NCBI GenBank assembly: GCA_963682175.1
Contig: OY821791.1
Coordinates: forward strand, 30,316,326-30,380,325
From: Triglochin maritima
Taxonomy: Eukaryota; Streptophyta; Magnoliopsida; Alismatales; Juncaginaceae
Direction: 5' to 3'
Length of the DNA: 64,000 nucleotides
Each line of letters begins with the position of its first letter. Position 1 is the first letter of the stretch. Shown here piece by piece: positions 54,062-64,000 of this stretch. A program made the position numbers and the translations under genes. A model generated the notes under the pieces. It worked only from the letters and a program-made list of their open reading frames with translations, was not told the DNA's origin and did not search any database.

Positions 54062-55567
54062 TGTTGTTATAATTACAAATATAATCATGTAATACAGTGG
54101 TTTACAATTGTCAAATAATTAATTCAGCAAAATCCAGATTAAGCCAACTGATTAATTGTTTTAATAACCGCAGGTGCAAGACGTCGGTGAAGACGTGGTA
54201 AGTACGGGTCGAGTTCACAGGGAGGTGTGTGAGCTCTAGTTCTTCACAAATCGAGTCGGAAAAAGGGGAGAAGGAGTTGATTATACTAAACTACACTAAA
54301 CTAGCAAGCAACAATCAAGGCAAACAAAAGCAAGAGAATGAGAAAGCGAGAGAAATCAAATCTAAACTAAGTACTAGCAAAGCAAGATAAGAATCAGGAA
54401 ACTAAACCCCCGTGAAGTGGAGGTGTGCAGGTATGTGTGTGTGTGAGAGTCTTCATTTCAATTAGGCACAAGTGTAGTTTGTGTGACATACAAGTAGAAA
54501 CTAGTGTAGAATCTAAATGTAAGATACACAACACTACATGACAAACCATGAACATGCATATATCACATAAAGTTTAGGTTATTTTAGATTGTCAAGTATG
54601 CAATAAGTATCTAGTGTGGTCATTAAAACATCAATTAATCATACATACAACCTAAATCATTCTTGTGAATGTGCACTAAACATGGATCCATACATAACAA
54701 GTCATTTCCATAAAACCATCACAAGCAACATAATAAACTTTAATGTTAGCATGAGATAAGTACCTAGTGTGGACATTATCTCATCTAATACAAGTTTAAA
54801 CATGCTACAAGTATAGATCTATATTAAGCACATAAAATGACACACATAAAAGAACTCATCACTAACACATAATCTGTAGGATCTACTAGCCCCTAATCTA
54901 AGTCTAACATAATCTACATCACCTTCATCTCAAATGAGGTGGATCTACTCACTATACATTAAATTATCATCATATTAAGAAAATGAGACATTCTAACTAA
55001 TTTGGACTAAGATTAAAGAAACAAGATTAAGCTAAGCATCCAAGAAAAAGAGACAACAAACTAAAAAAATATTTTATTGATGACTCACAATTACAAGTAG
55101 CATTCTTCCCCACTTGAGTTTTACTCCAAGTTTACTCTAAGTAGAGAGAATGACCACCAAGCAAGGAGTGAATACAAATGAGGATGAAAAGTTCTTTTTA
55201 TAGGCATGAAAAAAGATAATCGGGGACAATCCTCCGGTATGGCAATAGAAGCATACCATAAATGGACTACATAATCTGTTTCAAATGGTACCTTGGTGGA
55301 TTGATTTGTTCATGTGTTTTACAATTCAGTCATTTTTCTTGCGCTTAAGATAATGTTAGAATTCGTGGAGACAAATATAAGACTTTTAACCCCATAAACA
55401 CAGCCCATGATCACCACGTGTAAGGAGAACATGGATTATCCACCGCTCTACTCCTTTCACTCTCTCCACTTCTTGGAAATTTAGGAAGGCAAAAGGTTTT
55501 AAACTTTTTCCCACATCCTACAACTTTCGATGTGGGACTAAACCCACACATGGATTTATTTCCAACA
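54062..55567 (-). repeat. 5' LTR of C2 with a nested LTR fragment
   Basis: Outer end TGTTGGAAATAAATCCATG (- strand from 55567) and inner end ...ACAACA at 54062; between them about 1.2 kb is Athila-type LTR. The true copia LTR is about 300 bp. It contains GTTTAGTCCCACATCGAAAG, a motif widespread in plant retrotransposon LTRs. Confidence 0.7.
54149..55345 (-). repeat. Athila-type LTR fragment inside the C2 LTR
   Basis: Shares TAACCGCAGGTGCAAGACGT, GGTAAGTACGGGTCGAG, AACTACTCACT, ATTAAACTA and TCCGGGACAATCC-like lines in the same order as the LTR at 43887-45287, but strongly diverged. It seems truncated at its right end (similarity ends with ACAATTCAGTCATTTTT), and no target duplication was found. 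Confidence 0.65.
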
Positions 55568-55572
55568 CTAAT

Positions 55573-55606
55573 GCCCTTTGATGTTTCAGCAAGAGATGTT
55601 GCGGAA
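55573..55606 (+). CDS. GRP exon 1, second part
   Basis: Continues in frame with CCC TTT GAT GTT TCA GCA. A possible donor is GTAGAG at 55607. The phase to exon 2 does not fit perfectly, so the donor is uncertain. Confidence 0.6.
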
Positions 55607-55743
55607 GTAGAGTTGCAATTAACGCATCTGATTTTCGAGTTATAAGCTTACATTACTGTGAATGAAAGAAAGAGTTCAAGTTATAGGAACATGAGTATAT
55701 TGTGTATTAGTATGACAACTTCAAATTTAAACATATATTGCAG

Positions 55744-55923
55744 ATACCAAGAACATTGAACTTCAAGGTCATTATGGTGGAGGATATGGGATGGTCATGG
55801 TGGATATGGCCACGGCGAATATGGCCACGGAGGGTACGGGCATGGAGGAGGCTATGGCCATGGTGGCCACCACCACTGCCATTACCCACACTGCCGCGGT
55901 GCGGAGAAAGAACCCGAGGTGTG
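55744..55923 (+). CDS. GRP exon 2
   Basis: Gly/His/Tyr-rich repeats and the Cys-containing tail ending GTG TGA at 55921-55923; one-base deficit near 55788. Possible polyadenylation signals AATAAA at 55983 and 56028. Confidence 0.75.
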
Positions 55924-55949
55924 ATCCATATAGTATCAATGATCAATAG

Positions 55950-57744
55950 AAGAGCTTAATGGATTTGTAATACTTAGTAGTGAATAAAGTAAAGCTCTGT
56001 AAGGTGTTCATGGATCTGTATTATCAAAATAAAGTAATGGAACGAAGACTTGTGTTGTTGGAGTAGAATGGTTACAATATATGTATTAAGGATCTAATGT
56101 AGAATACATAATCACTATGAAAGAAACCGCACTTTGTTTGTGTAATCTTCTACTTTGGTGACATGCTAATATTATGAAGTTAATTTTGCTTTATTTATCG
56201 TGTCAAATAAAAATATAGACCTTTAATTTATTTTATTACTAAAAGAAAGACATTTAGATTGTAACATTCACACAACCTTGGTGAATCGACGAAGTTACAA
56301 ACTTAAGGAGGATAACGAATCCCACAATCACACATTCTTTAAACTCCAATGCAATACCATAAAAACTTATGTCACCTACAATTTCTTCATACACTGGAGA
56401 ATGAAGGAGGCAAAATTATGGAGACTGAAGGTGTGTAAATAATCTAGTTATATTAAAATATCATGCATCATCAGTAATACACCCTAAGTGTTTTGTGGTT
56501 ATATATGATTTCAATACAATTTGTTCTGAATTGTCTTGAAATTTATGTGTAGCATTTTTAAATTGATAAATGAGTCAAAGTACGCATACTCACCTCATAG
56601 GTTAGGTAAATAGATGGACAAATAATAATGTTTCTTCTGAAAGTAATGTGTTCTGAAAGTTTTACTTTTATACGTCAATTATTATGAATTGGATGTGCAA
56701 ACATTTGTTCCTTGATTATGATATTCGTCTTTTGGAAATGTTAAGGAAAAAATGTTTGGTCCTTAACCGTAGAGTTCTAACAGATAATGGTTTGCATAAA
56801 TCAAAAGTTATTCACAATCATGGTAATTAACATAAAACATTAATTACCGAGATAATATTGTTGTGTTGGTCATTGATTGTTGTAGCTCTACAAATAATTG
56901 ACGACACGAGTATATAAAAGAGGAAAATATTACTTTTATGTATTGAATAGACCAAACAAGTAAAACATTATGAAATTGTGTTTCGTGTCATTAATGTTTT
57001 ACTGTGTCTTGGATCCTAAGATATGAGACTTATATCTTTTCACTGAAGAAGTGATTAATTTGATTATTGTCAAAAGCTATCAATGAGTATAGTGATAAAG
57101 ACAATAGTTGGTTGAACATGACTCGTGCAGGAAAAGATAGCTAGTCAAACGATTATCGTTGCCCCTCTTAATTGAGTGATGATATTAGTGGGCTCCTTGA
57201 TAAAGCAAAATTATAATGTGCACAATGTAACTTGAGTTAAGTTACATAGTTATAATTAGTTTAGAGAGATCAAGAAATGAATATAATACAAATGTGACAC
57301 ATTTCTACTTTATATATATTCTTAATATCATGAGGCAAGGGACGGACACAAGTGGTGCACTTACATCACTAAATGGATCGTGTTTAGTTCGAGTGGAACA
57401 AAACATCTATGCTAATTGGGTAACTAAAATGTGTACCTAGATACCGCTTATAGTTTGAGATATTAAGTGTTTAATTGGGTAATTTAGCTTAGATCCTCCT
57501 ACAGGTCACACCACAAAAGTGGGAAACAAGAAGTTTGATTTTGAGTTCATATGATGTGTCGGGTTTCATGTGAAAAAGAGACACATGTGGTGAACGAATA
57601 AAATCAACATGTCATGAGAATTGACATAATTAGAATCATAATAAATTAATATTAGGTGTGTATATTATGGGATGTAATAATTTAATACTACATAAGATAA
57701 TATATTACATAAGATATGAATTTGCTAAAAAACCCAAAAGATCA
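55950..57744. other. Intergenic DNA downstream of GRP
   Basis: AT-rich. Beyond the likely GRP 3' UTR I recognise no gene. A short line GAAGTTAATTTTGCTTTATT (about 56178) recurs at about 63117. Confidence 0.45.
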
Positions 57745-57749
57745 AATTT

Positions 57750-58820
57750 TGTTGGAAATAAATCCAAAATTTGACAAAAGCAAAATCGGGATCAAACACG
57801 GTGAACCGTTTTGGGTTCGGTCGACCGAGGTGTCTTCGGAACGGTCAACCGAATGGGGAACGGGTAAGCATAATTGTTGACCGAAATTGTCTGGAGTGCC
57901 TGGACAATTGGGTTCGGTCAACCGAGCGTGAACGGTCAACCGAGAGAAAATATCTTGGAATATTTTCGGTAGACCGAAGGTGACACGATCGTCTGATGAA
58001 TGTTCGCCTGGAGAAATTTTGGTAGGTCAATGGTCGACTGAGCAAGACGCGGATCGTCTGAATTTTTCCAGAGAATTTTTTTCATGCATATTCGGTCGAC
58101 CGTCTAGCTCACGGTCCACCGAACATGTGTTATAAGCGAATGGTTTGGTTAACCGAGAAAAAATCTCGGTCAACCGAACAGTGCGATTTTTGCCTGAATT
58201 ATTAAGAGAATAATTAGATCATGGGTTGGATTAATTCCAGATTTAATTAAACATTTTTTAGGATGCTTATGTGGCAATTTGAGATTAATTTTAGGAGAGA
58301 ATAAGCAAGAAATCATGACTAAAGAATAGTTCTTGATAAAGATGTTTTGGGAACCTACTTGTTTATGTTAATGCAAAAATTCTTTCTCTCATTAATATAT
58401 CCTTTAATCAACACGAAAATCTCTTAATAGTTTTAAGTTTTGGAGATAGAAATCTCAGGAGCTTAAAGATAGGTTATTAACTAGATTCTAAGCCTAATTA
58501 GAGATTGATTGACTAGCTCATTTCTCTCTAATCTTGTTTAGAGTTTGGTGAATACTTGGAGGCGAATCGGCGGGAGATTCGACGAGCAACGGAACTCCGG
58601 ATCTTCTGAAAGGCTTTAGAGAACCTTTGAGTATGATCTTCTATTCTTTGTTTATTTTAATATGTATAAGAATGCATGATATTAGAATAAACAAATACAT
58701 GTACGTAAAATCAACGAAAATAAGAAATCGATTTTGTATGTTTATATTAATTTTTTAAAACTATATACATACATAGGGAAACAATATCCTACATCTTTTT
58801 CGTCGGAATGTGTTAGAAAC
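57750..58820 (+). repeat. Copia-type LTR with GGTCGACCG-like sites
   Basis: Begins TGTTGGAAATAAATCC, the same first 16 bases as the C2 LTR. It then carries about ten sites of the GGTCGACCG kind, most as GGTCAACCGA (57818-58170). A likely end is GTTAGAAACA near 58820, but no matching target duplication was found. No internal coding sequence follows. Confidence 0.5.
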
Positions 58821-58824
58821 AACA

Positions 58825-59209
58825 AGAAGGGCAGTGAGTCATTGACTCAATGTTGTCATGGACGTTTTTGTGTCTCTAAACTTCAACATTGTTTGACTTA
58901 TATTGTCTTCCTCGAGTTTATTAATAAATAAGACGCATCCTTACGGGCCGGGCTGAACAAATACATTTTAAATAGAAAAGTCCTTTTACAAAGCTTATTG
59001 TTTGTAAAAGGGCCGACGTAAAATCCATTTCAGTAAGCCTTCTCTCCAGGTCGAATGGACTAACAAATTAAGAATTTAAGATGGCAAAGCCTAAGATAGT
59101 GGGCGGGCCATTTACAGAAAATTGTCCCATCAAATCTGGTCCCATGTGGTGCCATTCGGATTAGGGAAGGTCCCTTCCAGTCTTGTTCTGGATTGGTCTT
59201 GGATCAGTA
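58825..59209. other. Intergenic stretch before the hAT MITE
   Basis: Nothing clear. AAAAGTCCTTTTACAAAGC and GCTTATTGTTTGTAAAAGGG form a small inverted repeat near 58976-59012. Confidence 0.45.
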
Positions 59210-59217
59210 TATACTCC

Positions 59218-59477
59218 TAGGGGTGAGCAAAATTTGGTTCGGTCGGGATGTCCGGACCGACCCGAATTTTTCAATCCGGTCTTCGGTCTGGGGGACCACG
59301 GGAATTCGTTCTTCGATCCGGTCCGGTTCGGTCCGGGCAAAGAACGATATTTTAAGGGTTAAATTCGGGTTTTAGACCGAACCGGACCGAACCGAATTTA
59401 TTCGGTCCAGTCTTCCGAAAAGTTTGGTCTTCGGTCCGGTCCGGTTCGGTCTGGTCCCGGACCGAAGCTCACCCCTG
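59218..59477. mobile_element. hAT-type MITE (260 bp)
   Basis: Ends TAGGGGTGAGC and GCTCACCCCTG (inverted repeats, one terminal mismatch) and an exact 8-bp duplication TATACTCC (59210-59217 and 59478-59485). The body is built of GGTCCGGTTCGGTCCGG words and their complement, a near-complete fold-back. The duplicate segment at 62585-62592 has TATACTCC without the insert. Confidence 0.9.
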
Positions 59478-59962
59478 TATACTCCTAAACCTTGTTAGCT
59501 AGCTTAGAGTAGCCTCAACTAAATGTTATATGTTCAGAGCGCCCTTAACGAGTGCTCTTTTTCGGGCGCCCGAAACGGGCACCCGAAATGCCCTCCCATT
59601 AAGAGAGGGCGGTTCCCGGGCGGACCCGCTCATTTTCCGCCCGGAAACCACCTGGGCGCCCGATCCGGGGGGCCACGCGGCCCCCCGGATTGGTGGAATT
59701 TTTTTTTGTTTTTTGTTTTTTGTTTTGTCTTTTAGGTTATAACAAAAATGTTTTCGTAACTTTTTTAATTAATTTATTGATTAGTTAAATGGTAATTTAA
59801 TTAATTAGGTTTTGTAATTTAATTTTAGTTAATGTATTGATGTTGTTTGAATTTTCTAATAATTGTACAATTATTTTAGAAATTAAAAAAAATCATATAC
59901 GAAATTGAGATAAATCATATACAACAGAAATACGGATACAAAATACAATACAAATACGATTA

Positions 59963-60240
59963 CTTGAGAAGTCCAAGATTCAATGTCATCGTCTTGTGTT
60001 TCGTGTAGTTACGGGCGTACTGTAGGTCCTCGATGCTTGAGAAGTCCAAGATTCGATGTCATCGTCTTGTGTTTCGTGTAATCACACGCGTACTGTAGGT
60101 CCTCGATGCTTGAGAAGTCCAAGATTCGATGTCATCGTTTTGTGTTTCGTGTAGTCACGCACGTACTGTAGGTTATCGATGCTTGAGAAGTCCAAGATTT
60201 GATGTCATCGTCTTGTGTTTCGTGTAGTCTCGCGAAGTAA
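59963..60240 (+). repeat. 73-bp tandem repeat (3.8 copies) in the Harbinger leader
   Basis: Copies begin CTTGAGAAGTCCAAGATT at 59963, 60036, 60109 and 60182, exactly 73 bp apart, with few differences. They end just before the TATA box TATAAATA at 60257. Confidence 0.92.
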
Positions 60241-60313
60241 CGTTATTTCTCACGTCTATAAATACAGTCCTCATGCTTATTTCTACCAAATCTCACTCAT
60301 CCATCTACTAACG

Positions 60314-61447
60314 ATGTATTCATCCGATAAGTCTTCCAGTTCAAAGTCTTCATCATCTTCAACATCTGATGATGAAGCTTACGAGCATGTGTTGAACTGC
60401 TTAACGGAGTATGTCTCTGAAATGGTGTATCGACAAACTCCCCAAATGTCTTCTTCCAACGGAGTATGTCTTCTTCCAATGTGTATCAGACGCCACCGGT
60501 AGGATGAGCATCTCTGGTCTGCAGAAATGTACTACGGCGATTCATATGCTAGCGTACTGTGTTGTGGTTGATGAGGTGGATGAATATTTAAGGCTTAGCG
60601 AATCCACGGCAAGAAACACACTTGAAAAATTCTGTGACGGTGTAATTAACTTCGGCGGTGAGTACCTCTCAAAACCTAATGCAAGTGATTTAGCACAACT
60701 ACTTCACGTTGGTGAGTAACGTGAGTTCCCAGGCATGAGAAGTATCGATTGTATGCACTGAGTATCGAAAAATTGTTCGGTTGCATGGAGGGGCCAATAT
60801 CAAGGGCGTAGTGATAATGCCACTCTTGTCCTTGAGGCAGTGGCGTTGGTTGACTTGTGGATATGACACTTTTTTTTGGCACACCATGTTCATGCAATGA
60901 CTTAAATGTCCTGCAACGATCTCCGGTTTTTGACGATGTAATGGAAGGACGAGCTCCACTTGTGACTTTTGAGGTAAACGGTTCTCAATATGATATGAGT
61001 TACTATCTTACGGATAATATTTATCCAAAATGGGCGGCATTCATTCCGTCCATTGTTCACCCACAAACACCGAAAGACAGTTTATTTGTTGAACAACAAG
61101 AAGCGGCACGCGAAGATGTAGAACGTGCATTTGGAGTCTTGCAAGTGCGGTTCACGATCGTGAAGAAGTCATCTCTTGCATGGAGTAAGATTGTGCTTAA
61201 CAAAATAATAACAATTTGCATTGTAATGTATAATATGATAGTGGAAGATGAACGCGACTCCTACGCTCATTTTGGAGATTGGAATGAATTTATTGAGGAC
61301 CAACCTGGCAATTCCATGAACGACCCGGTTCGGTATTCCACTGACCGTATAGTGGATATTAACATGTATTTGATGAGGAGAGATCAATTGCGTGATCACA
61401 CTACACATTTGAACCTTCAAGCTGATTTGATCGACAATATATGGTAA
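60314..61447 (+). pseudogene. PIF/Harbinger (HARBI1-like) transposase
   Basis: N-terminus MYSSDKSSSSKSSSSSTSDD at 60314. After frame changes near 60450 it gives ISGLQKCTTAIHMLAYCVVV, DEYLRLSESTARNTLEKFCD, then from 60857 a long open part with DLNVLQRSPVFDDVMEGRAP, YYLTDNIYPKWAAFIPSIVH and EQQEAAREDVERAFGVLQVR, the DDE_Tnp_4 signature including the final Glu region. Near 60720-60857 stops and frame changes break the part that should hold the first catalytic Asp (SIDCMHWVWK-like region reads as SIDCMH then stop). A duplicated ATGTCTTCTTCCAA near 60447 and 60467 shows a small slippage. Not functional. Confidence 0.88.
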
Positions 61448-61799
61448 CGATTTGGAGGAAATGCGTCTTAATGTATTTTAAGTTTAGTATTTAAGTTTAG
61501 TATTTAATGATGTATTTTTAGTTTTCCTATTTAATATATTAATTGTTAATTAAAATCGAATGAATTAATTAAATTGAGTAATTACAATAATGATTATTAA
61601 TATATTTTGTTGATTGTTGTAAGAGTTTTAGAGAAGAGAATAAAAATAATGACGTGACAACAAATACTGTAGCATGACTGTGTGGATTGGATAATGGTTA
61701 AGGATTTTGTAGGGGGTTGGTTTGTGCTGACGTGACAGAGAGAGAAGCTGACGTGGTTGGGAGAGAAAACAGGACGCCCGTGCGTCGTTAATGGTTGTC

Positions 61800-62065
61800 T
61801 CAAACTCTAGTAATTGTTGCAAAGTAATTAGGATGTTTGTATCTTGGCTTTACATTGGCTTCACTTATATAATACAAATGGACCGGAAGTGAGACAATTT
61901 CTGGAATGTGGAAAAATGTTCATTCTCGACATACCCGCTGGTGAATCAGGGCAAGTCCAATATGTAATGTCTAATTATTGGAATAAGTTTACTAGTCAAG
62001 CAGACGTTCTTGCAAATTCTTTGCCAAAAAAAAACAATTTTCTTGCTCACTTGTCGCTTGTCGGG
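61800..62065 (+). repeat. Duplicated segment, copy A (second part)
   Basis: Together with 59478-59536 it is the first copy of a segment repeated at 62583-62953. Shared lines include ATGGACCGGAAGTGAG, CAATTTCTGGAATG, TATTGGAATAAGTTTACTAG and GTCGCTTGTCGGG. The reading MALHWLHLYNTNGPEVRQFL resembles nothing I know and copy B does not keep it open. Confidence 0.8.
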
Positions 62066-62580
62066 TGAGGCAAACCCGTGGTTCCGGTTATATGAGGCAA
62101 ACCCGTGGTTCCGGTTATAGAGGCAAAATTATGGTTCCGGTGATAGATGCAAAACTGTGACTCCGGTGATATAGGCAAATGTGTTGATTTTTACAATTGT
62201 TGTGCTTGTGCCATGTTTCATCTTTTGTCTTTCTGTTCATATGTGTTAGGGATTTAACATACTGGGTTTCCTTTTGGAAACTCAGAGATTGTTGCATGTT
62301 TATCTTTCAGCTCGTGATCGGCAATAGATGGTGGTGCCTGCGGAGGAGAGTTATCTGGACTAGATCTTGCTTTCCCCATTTTGGAGGTTGTCGTGATTAC
62401 CTGTATATTTTATCTTATGACATTTTGATGTAATCACTCTTTTGTAAAACTCAGATATATTTGATATATACGTTGGTGCACATTGTGTTGTGTTTTCGTA
62501 ATGTCCTCAGTTTATGATTTGAGTATGATTGTTTTCTCTTTAAAAAATTTTAAAATTTCCGCCGTTTTGAGGACGTTACA
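62066..62580 (+). repeat. Gypsy LTR fragment between the two segment copies
   Basis: The right end (62240-62580) has the family box GGGATTTAACATACTGGG, the stem-loop at 62264-62283 and the ending CCGCCGTTTTGAGGACGTTACA (read across the LTR end), as in G1 and the solo LTR. The left end is cut. It starts with four 26-27 bp units of GAGGCAAACCCGTGGTTCCG at 62066-62171. Confidence 0.75.
62264..62283 (+). promoter_or_regulatory. Conserved LTR stem-loop (fragment copy)
   Basis: GGGTTTCC TTTT GGAAACTC. Confidence 0.5.
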
Positions 62581-62582
62581 CG

Positions 62583-62953
62583 TATATACTCCTAAACAAC
62601 ATTAGTCAACTTAGAGTAATTCCAACTAAAAATTGCATGTTCAAAGTATACTAATTTTTCTAAAGTAGATAGAATTTTTATCCCAATTTACACCTGTGTT
62701 TTTCATAGTAATTTTTTGTTTAAATTGGCTTAGTTGATATAGTACTAATGGTGTTGTATGTTTTTAAAACAAAATCAAATGGACCGGAAGTGAGGCAATT
62801 TCTGGAATGTTGAAAATTCTTCATTCTCCACATACCAGTTGTTGAATCCGGACATGCAAGTCTAATGTCCTATTATTGGAATAAGTTTACTAGTCAGGCA
62901 GCCATTCTTTGATATTCTTTGTGAAAAAGAAATATCCTTGGTCGCTTGTCGGG
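62583..62953 (+). repeat. Duplicated segment, copy B (empty sites)
   Basis: Carries uninterrupted TATACTCC (62585-62592) and GTTCAAAG (62639-62646), where copy A has the hAT MITE and the Harbinger element. Confidence 0.8.
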
Positions 62954-63468
62954 CTACTGGGCATATCGTGTAATGCTTGTTGCCAGCAGTAACATGGAAA
63001 GCGATGTATCGCATGCAACACAAAGATGGAAAACCAGATTTTTAAATGATTCTACGGGTCCCTTTTTTTATAAAATCATATATTACGTTTAGTTTGCCAC
63101 TTATGATAATATTTTGAAGTTAATTTTGCTTTATTTACCATCGATAAGCATCAATAGGCCGTAGTTTTAGTCGGTCGTGCTTATGTTAGATAGGCTTAAT
63201 TAAATCTTAATTACATAAGGGTACGGTGATATGAATTTTGTCGTCGTTAAAGTACATATCTTCTGTTATACCCACTTAACAGATAGATTCCATCTTGATG
63301 ACAAATTTAAGCTAACAATTCAGAACAAGAAGATATATTACACCATAAAGAGCCGGACCAAAGTTTTCACAAAAATGATGTTGGAAAAGTATTTAAGGTT
63401 TTCACATAATGTTATTATTGTGGTTATGTTGTTTGTTTGTCGTGTGGGTTAGTGTACTTGTTGTAAGT
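62954..63468. other. Intergenic, nothing recognised
   Basis: No gene found. It includes the short line shared with 56178. Confidence 0.45.
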
Positions 63469-64000
63469 TGATCGGTCACTAATCTAGAGGGGGTGAATAG
63501 ATTATCTCCTAATTTTCTTAAACAATTGCACAATTAAAATAATAAGAGAAAGAATGCAAACCACAAGATGACTCCGGAGATTTATAGAGGTCCGATCACA
63601 CCACCGTGGATCTAGTCCTCTCGTCAAGTTCCAATCGATCCTCTGATCCCTACTTGAGAATTCACTATTATCTTCGTCCTGGGTCGAAGATAAATCCTCT
63701 TACAATTGGAGCATTGCGAACACCCTTGCCTTGCTCGGATCTCCCCTCACAACCCGAGAGGGTGTTTCCTCGAAGCTTTACAACACAATGAAAATTGAAT
63801 GTGGTTGTTGAACTCTAACTTGAATGCACTCAAGGATTGGAATTAAGCTTGAAGTGAATTTAATGGAAGTATGAGAGTTGGTGGAGCTTTGAAGGCTTGA
63901 AGATTGAGAGCACAATAGTAGGATTGATTTTTGGCAAGTGAGGTAGTGAATGTGTCTCTTAAGTGAAGATTATATAGCATTCAAAACAAATAGAGCCTTT
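63469..64000 (-). repeat. Probable LTR on the - strand, cut by the window end
   Basis: Its + strand start TGTTGTAAGTTGATCGG and the line TAGAGGGGGTGAATAGATTA, AGATTTATAGAGGTCCGATC resemble a common plant LTR terminus. A TATA box on the - strand, CTATATAATCTTC, lies near 63970. No partner LTR is in view. Confidence 0.4.

Larger units (their letters stand above)
42631..55567 (-). mobile_element. Ty1/copia element C2, host of a nested Athila-like element
   Basis: Flanked by CTAAT on both sides (42626-42630 and 55568-55572). On the - strand it begins TGTTGGAAATAAATCC (55567) and ends ACAACA (42631). It has gag with a knuckle, a protease start and integrase, but RT and RNase H are missing and the 3' LTR is reduced to about 115 bp, so a deletion removed the 3' half. 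Element 43887-53267 is inserted between the gag knuckle and the protease. Confidence 0.85.
42569..55923 (+). pseudogene. Glycine/histidine-rich secreted protein gene split by nested retrotransposons
   Basis: Exon 1 starts MGSSESMLLMFFFLFAAVLL at 42569, a signal peptide. It is cut after nt 42630 by copia C2. Beyond C2 and one copy of the target duplication, the frame resumes at 55573 with PFDVSARDVAE, the usual cleavage-region sequence of the plant GRP family with EVSARDLAE. Exon 2 (55744-55923) follows a TTGCAG acceptor and encodes GHYGGGYG, repeated GYGHG units and HHHCHYPHCRGAEKEPEV, the Cys/EPEV tail of that family. In exon 2 one base seems missing near 55788, so the copy was or became frameshifted. 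Such proteins are secreted to the cell wall. The 12.9-kb insertion surely disrupts it. Confidence 0.8.
59537..61799 (+). mobile_element. PIF/Harbinger DNA transposon (2263 bp), defective
   Basis: 3-bp duplication TCA (59534-59536 and 61800-61802). The ends share GA...CC.TTAACGA in inverted orientation. It carries a HARBI1-like transposase gene, a very GC-rich left end (59560-59690) and a 73-bp tandem repeat. The related segment at 62641-62643 has a single TCA and no insert, which confirms the limits. Confidence 0.9.

Noticed and set aside
55738..55959. Trp/Arg-rich frame (GWSWWIWPRRIWPRR) over GRP exon 2
   Set aside because: It is the wrong frame of the Gly/His-rich repeat; the correct frame gives GYGHG units and the family tail.
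61844..62068. Possible small gene (MALHWLHLYNTNGPEVRQFL...)
   Set aside because: The duplicate at 62730-62953 does not keep the frame and no family is recognisable.

Overview
The window is nuclear DNA of a flowering plant, most likely a eudicot. It is a repeat-rich intergenic region dominated by nested transposable elements, with remains of only three host-type genes. Support for a plant comes from Ty3/gypsy chromovirus (Tekay/Del-like) and Athila-type elements with plant primer sites, Ty1/copia, CACTA, PIF/Harbinger, hAT and Mutator-like (MULE) elements, a tRNA-derived SINE, plant mobile domains, a QGLAGH-type C2H2 finger and a glycine-rich secreted protein. I cannot name the species.

Layout. 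1-5582: 3' part of a gypsy element (G1, + strand) with a complete 3' LTR. 5583-16667: a nucleotide-diphospho-sugar transferase gene on the - strand, broken twice. Its 3' end is cut by G1 and its first intron holds a complete 8.25-kb gypsy element (G2, 8037-16289, target duplication AAAAT). 16.7-24.8 kb: a decayed copia element (+) containing a 106-bp micro-CACTA and abutting a 4.2-kb CACTA element (20647-24804, target duplication CAT). 24.8-26.7 kb and 28.4-32.6 kb: two units in which a MULE transposase (+) and a plant-mobile-domain gene (-) converge tail to tail. The second unit has 33-bp palindromic arrays in the first intron at both ends. 33.1-34.1 kb: a MITE. 34537-34914: an apparently intact single-exon C2H2 zinc-finger gene. 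36972-40100: a MULE-like fold-back element holding a 1.1-kb pyrimidine-to-purine tract, nested inverted repeats, a SINE and a run of 26 G. 40454-42115: a solo gypsy LTR.

42.5-55.9 kb: a glycine-rich protein gene (+) whose signal-peptide exon was split by a copia element (42631-55567, target duplication CTAAT). That copia was in turn hit by an Athila-like gag-protease-only element (43887-53267, target duplication CTTAC), and a further Athila-type LTR fragment sits inside the copia LTR. 57.7-58.8 kb: a copia-type LTR. 59.2-63.0 kb: a duplicated segment whose two copies act as filled and empty sites for a hAT MITE and a PIF/Harbinger element. The window ends inside another probable LTR.

The most unusual features are dyad-symmetric motif clusters, a different one in each transposon family. 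GGTCGACCG clusters occur in several gypsy LTRs and in a copia-type LTR. GACCGCCAATTGGCGGTC-type palindromes, with compensatory changes, occur in the Athila-like LTRs. GACGTC arrays occupy the CACTA ends, and exact 33-bp GGCGTCT/AGACGCC arrays occupy both ends of a MULE/plant-mobile-domain unit. Nearly every element here is defective. The zinc-finger gene and the gag-protease ORF of the Athila-like element are the longest apparently intact coding sequences with recognisable domains. All coordinates and motif counts were read by eye; exon ends and element edges without a target duplication are approximate.
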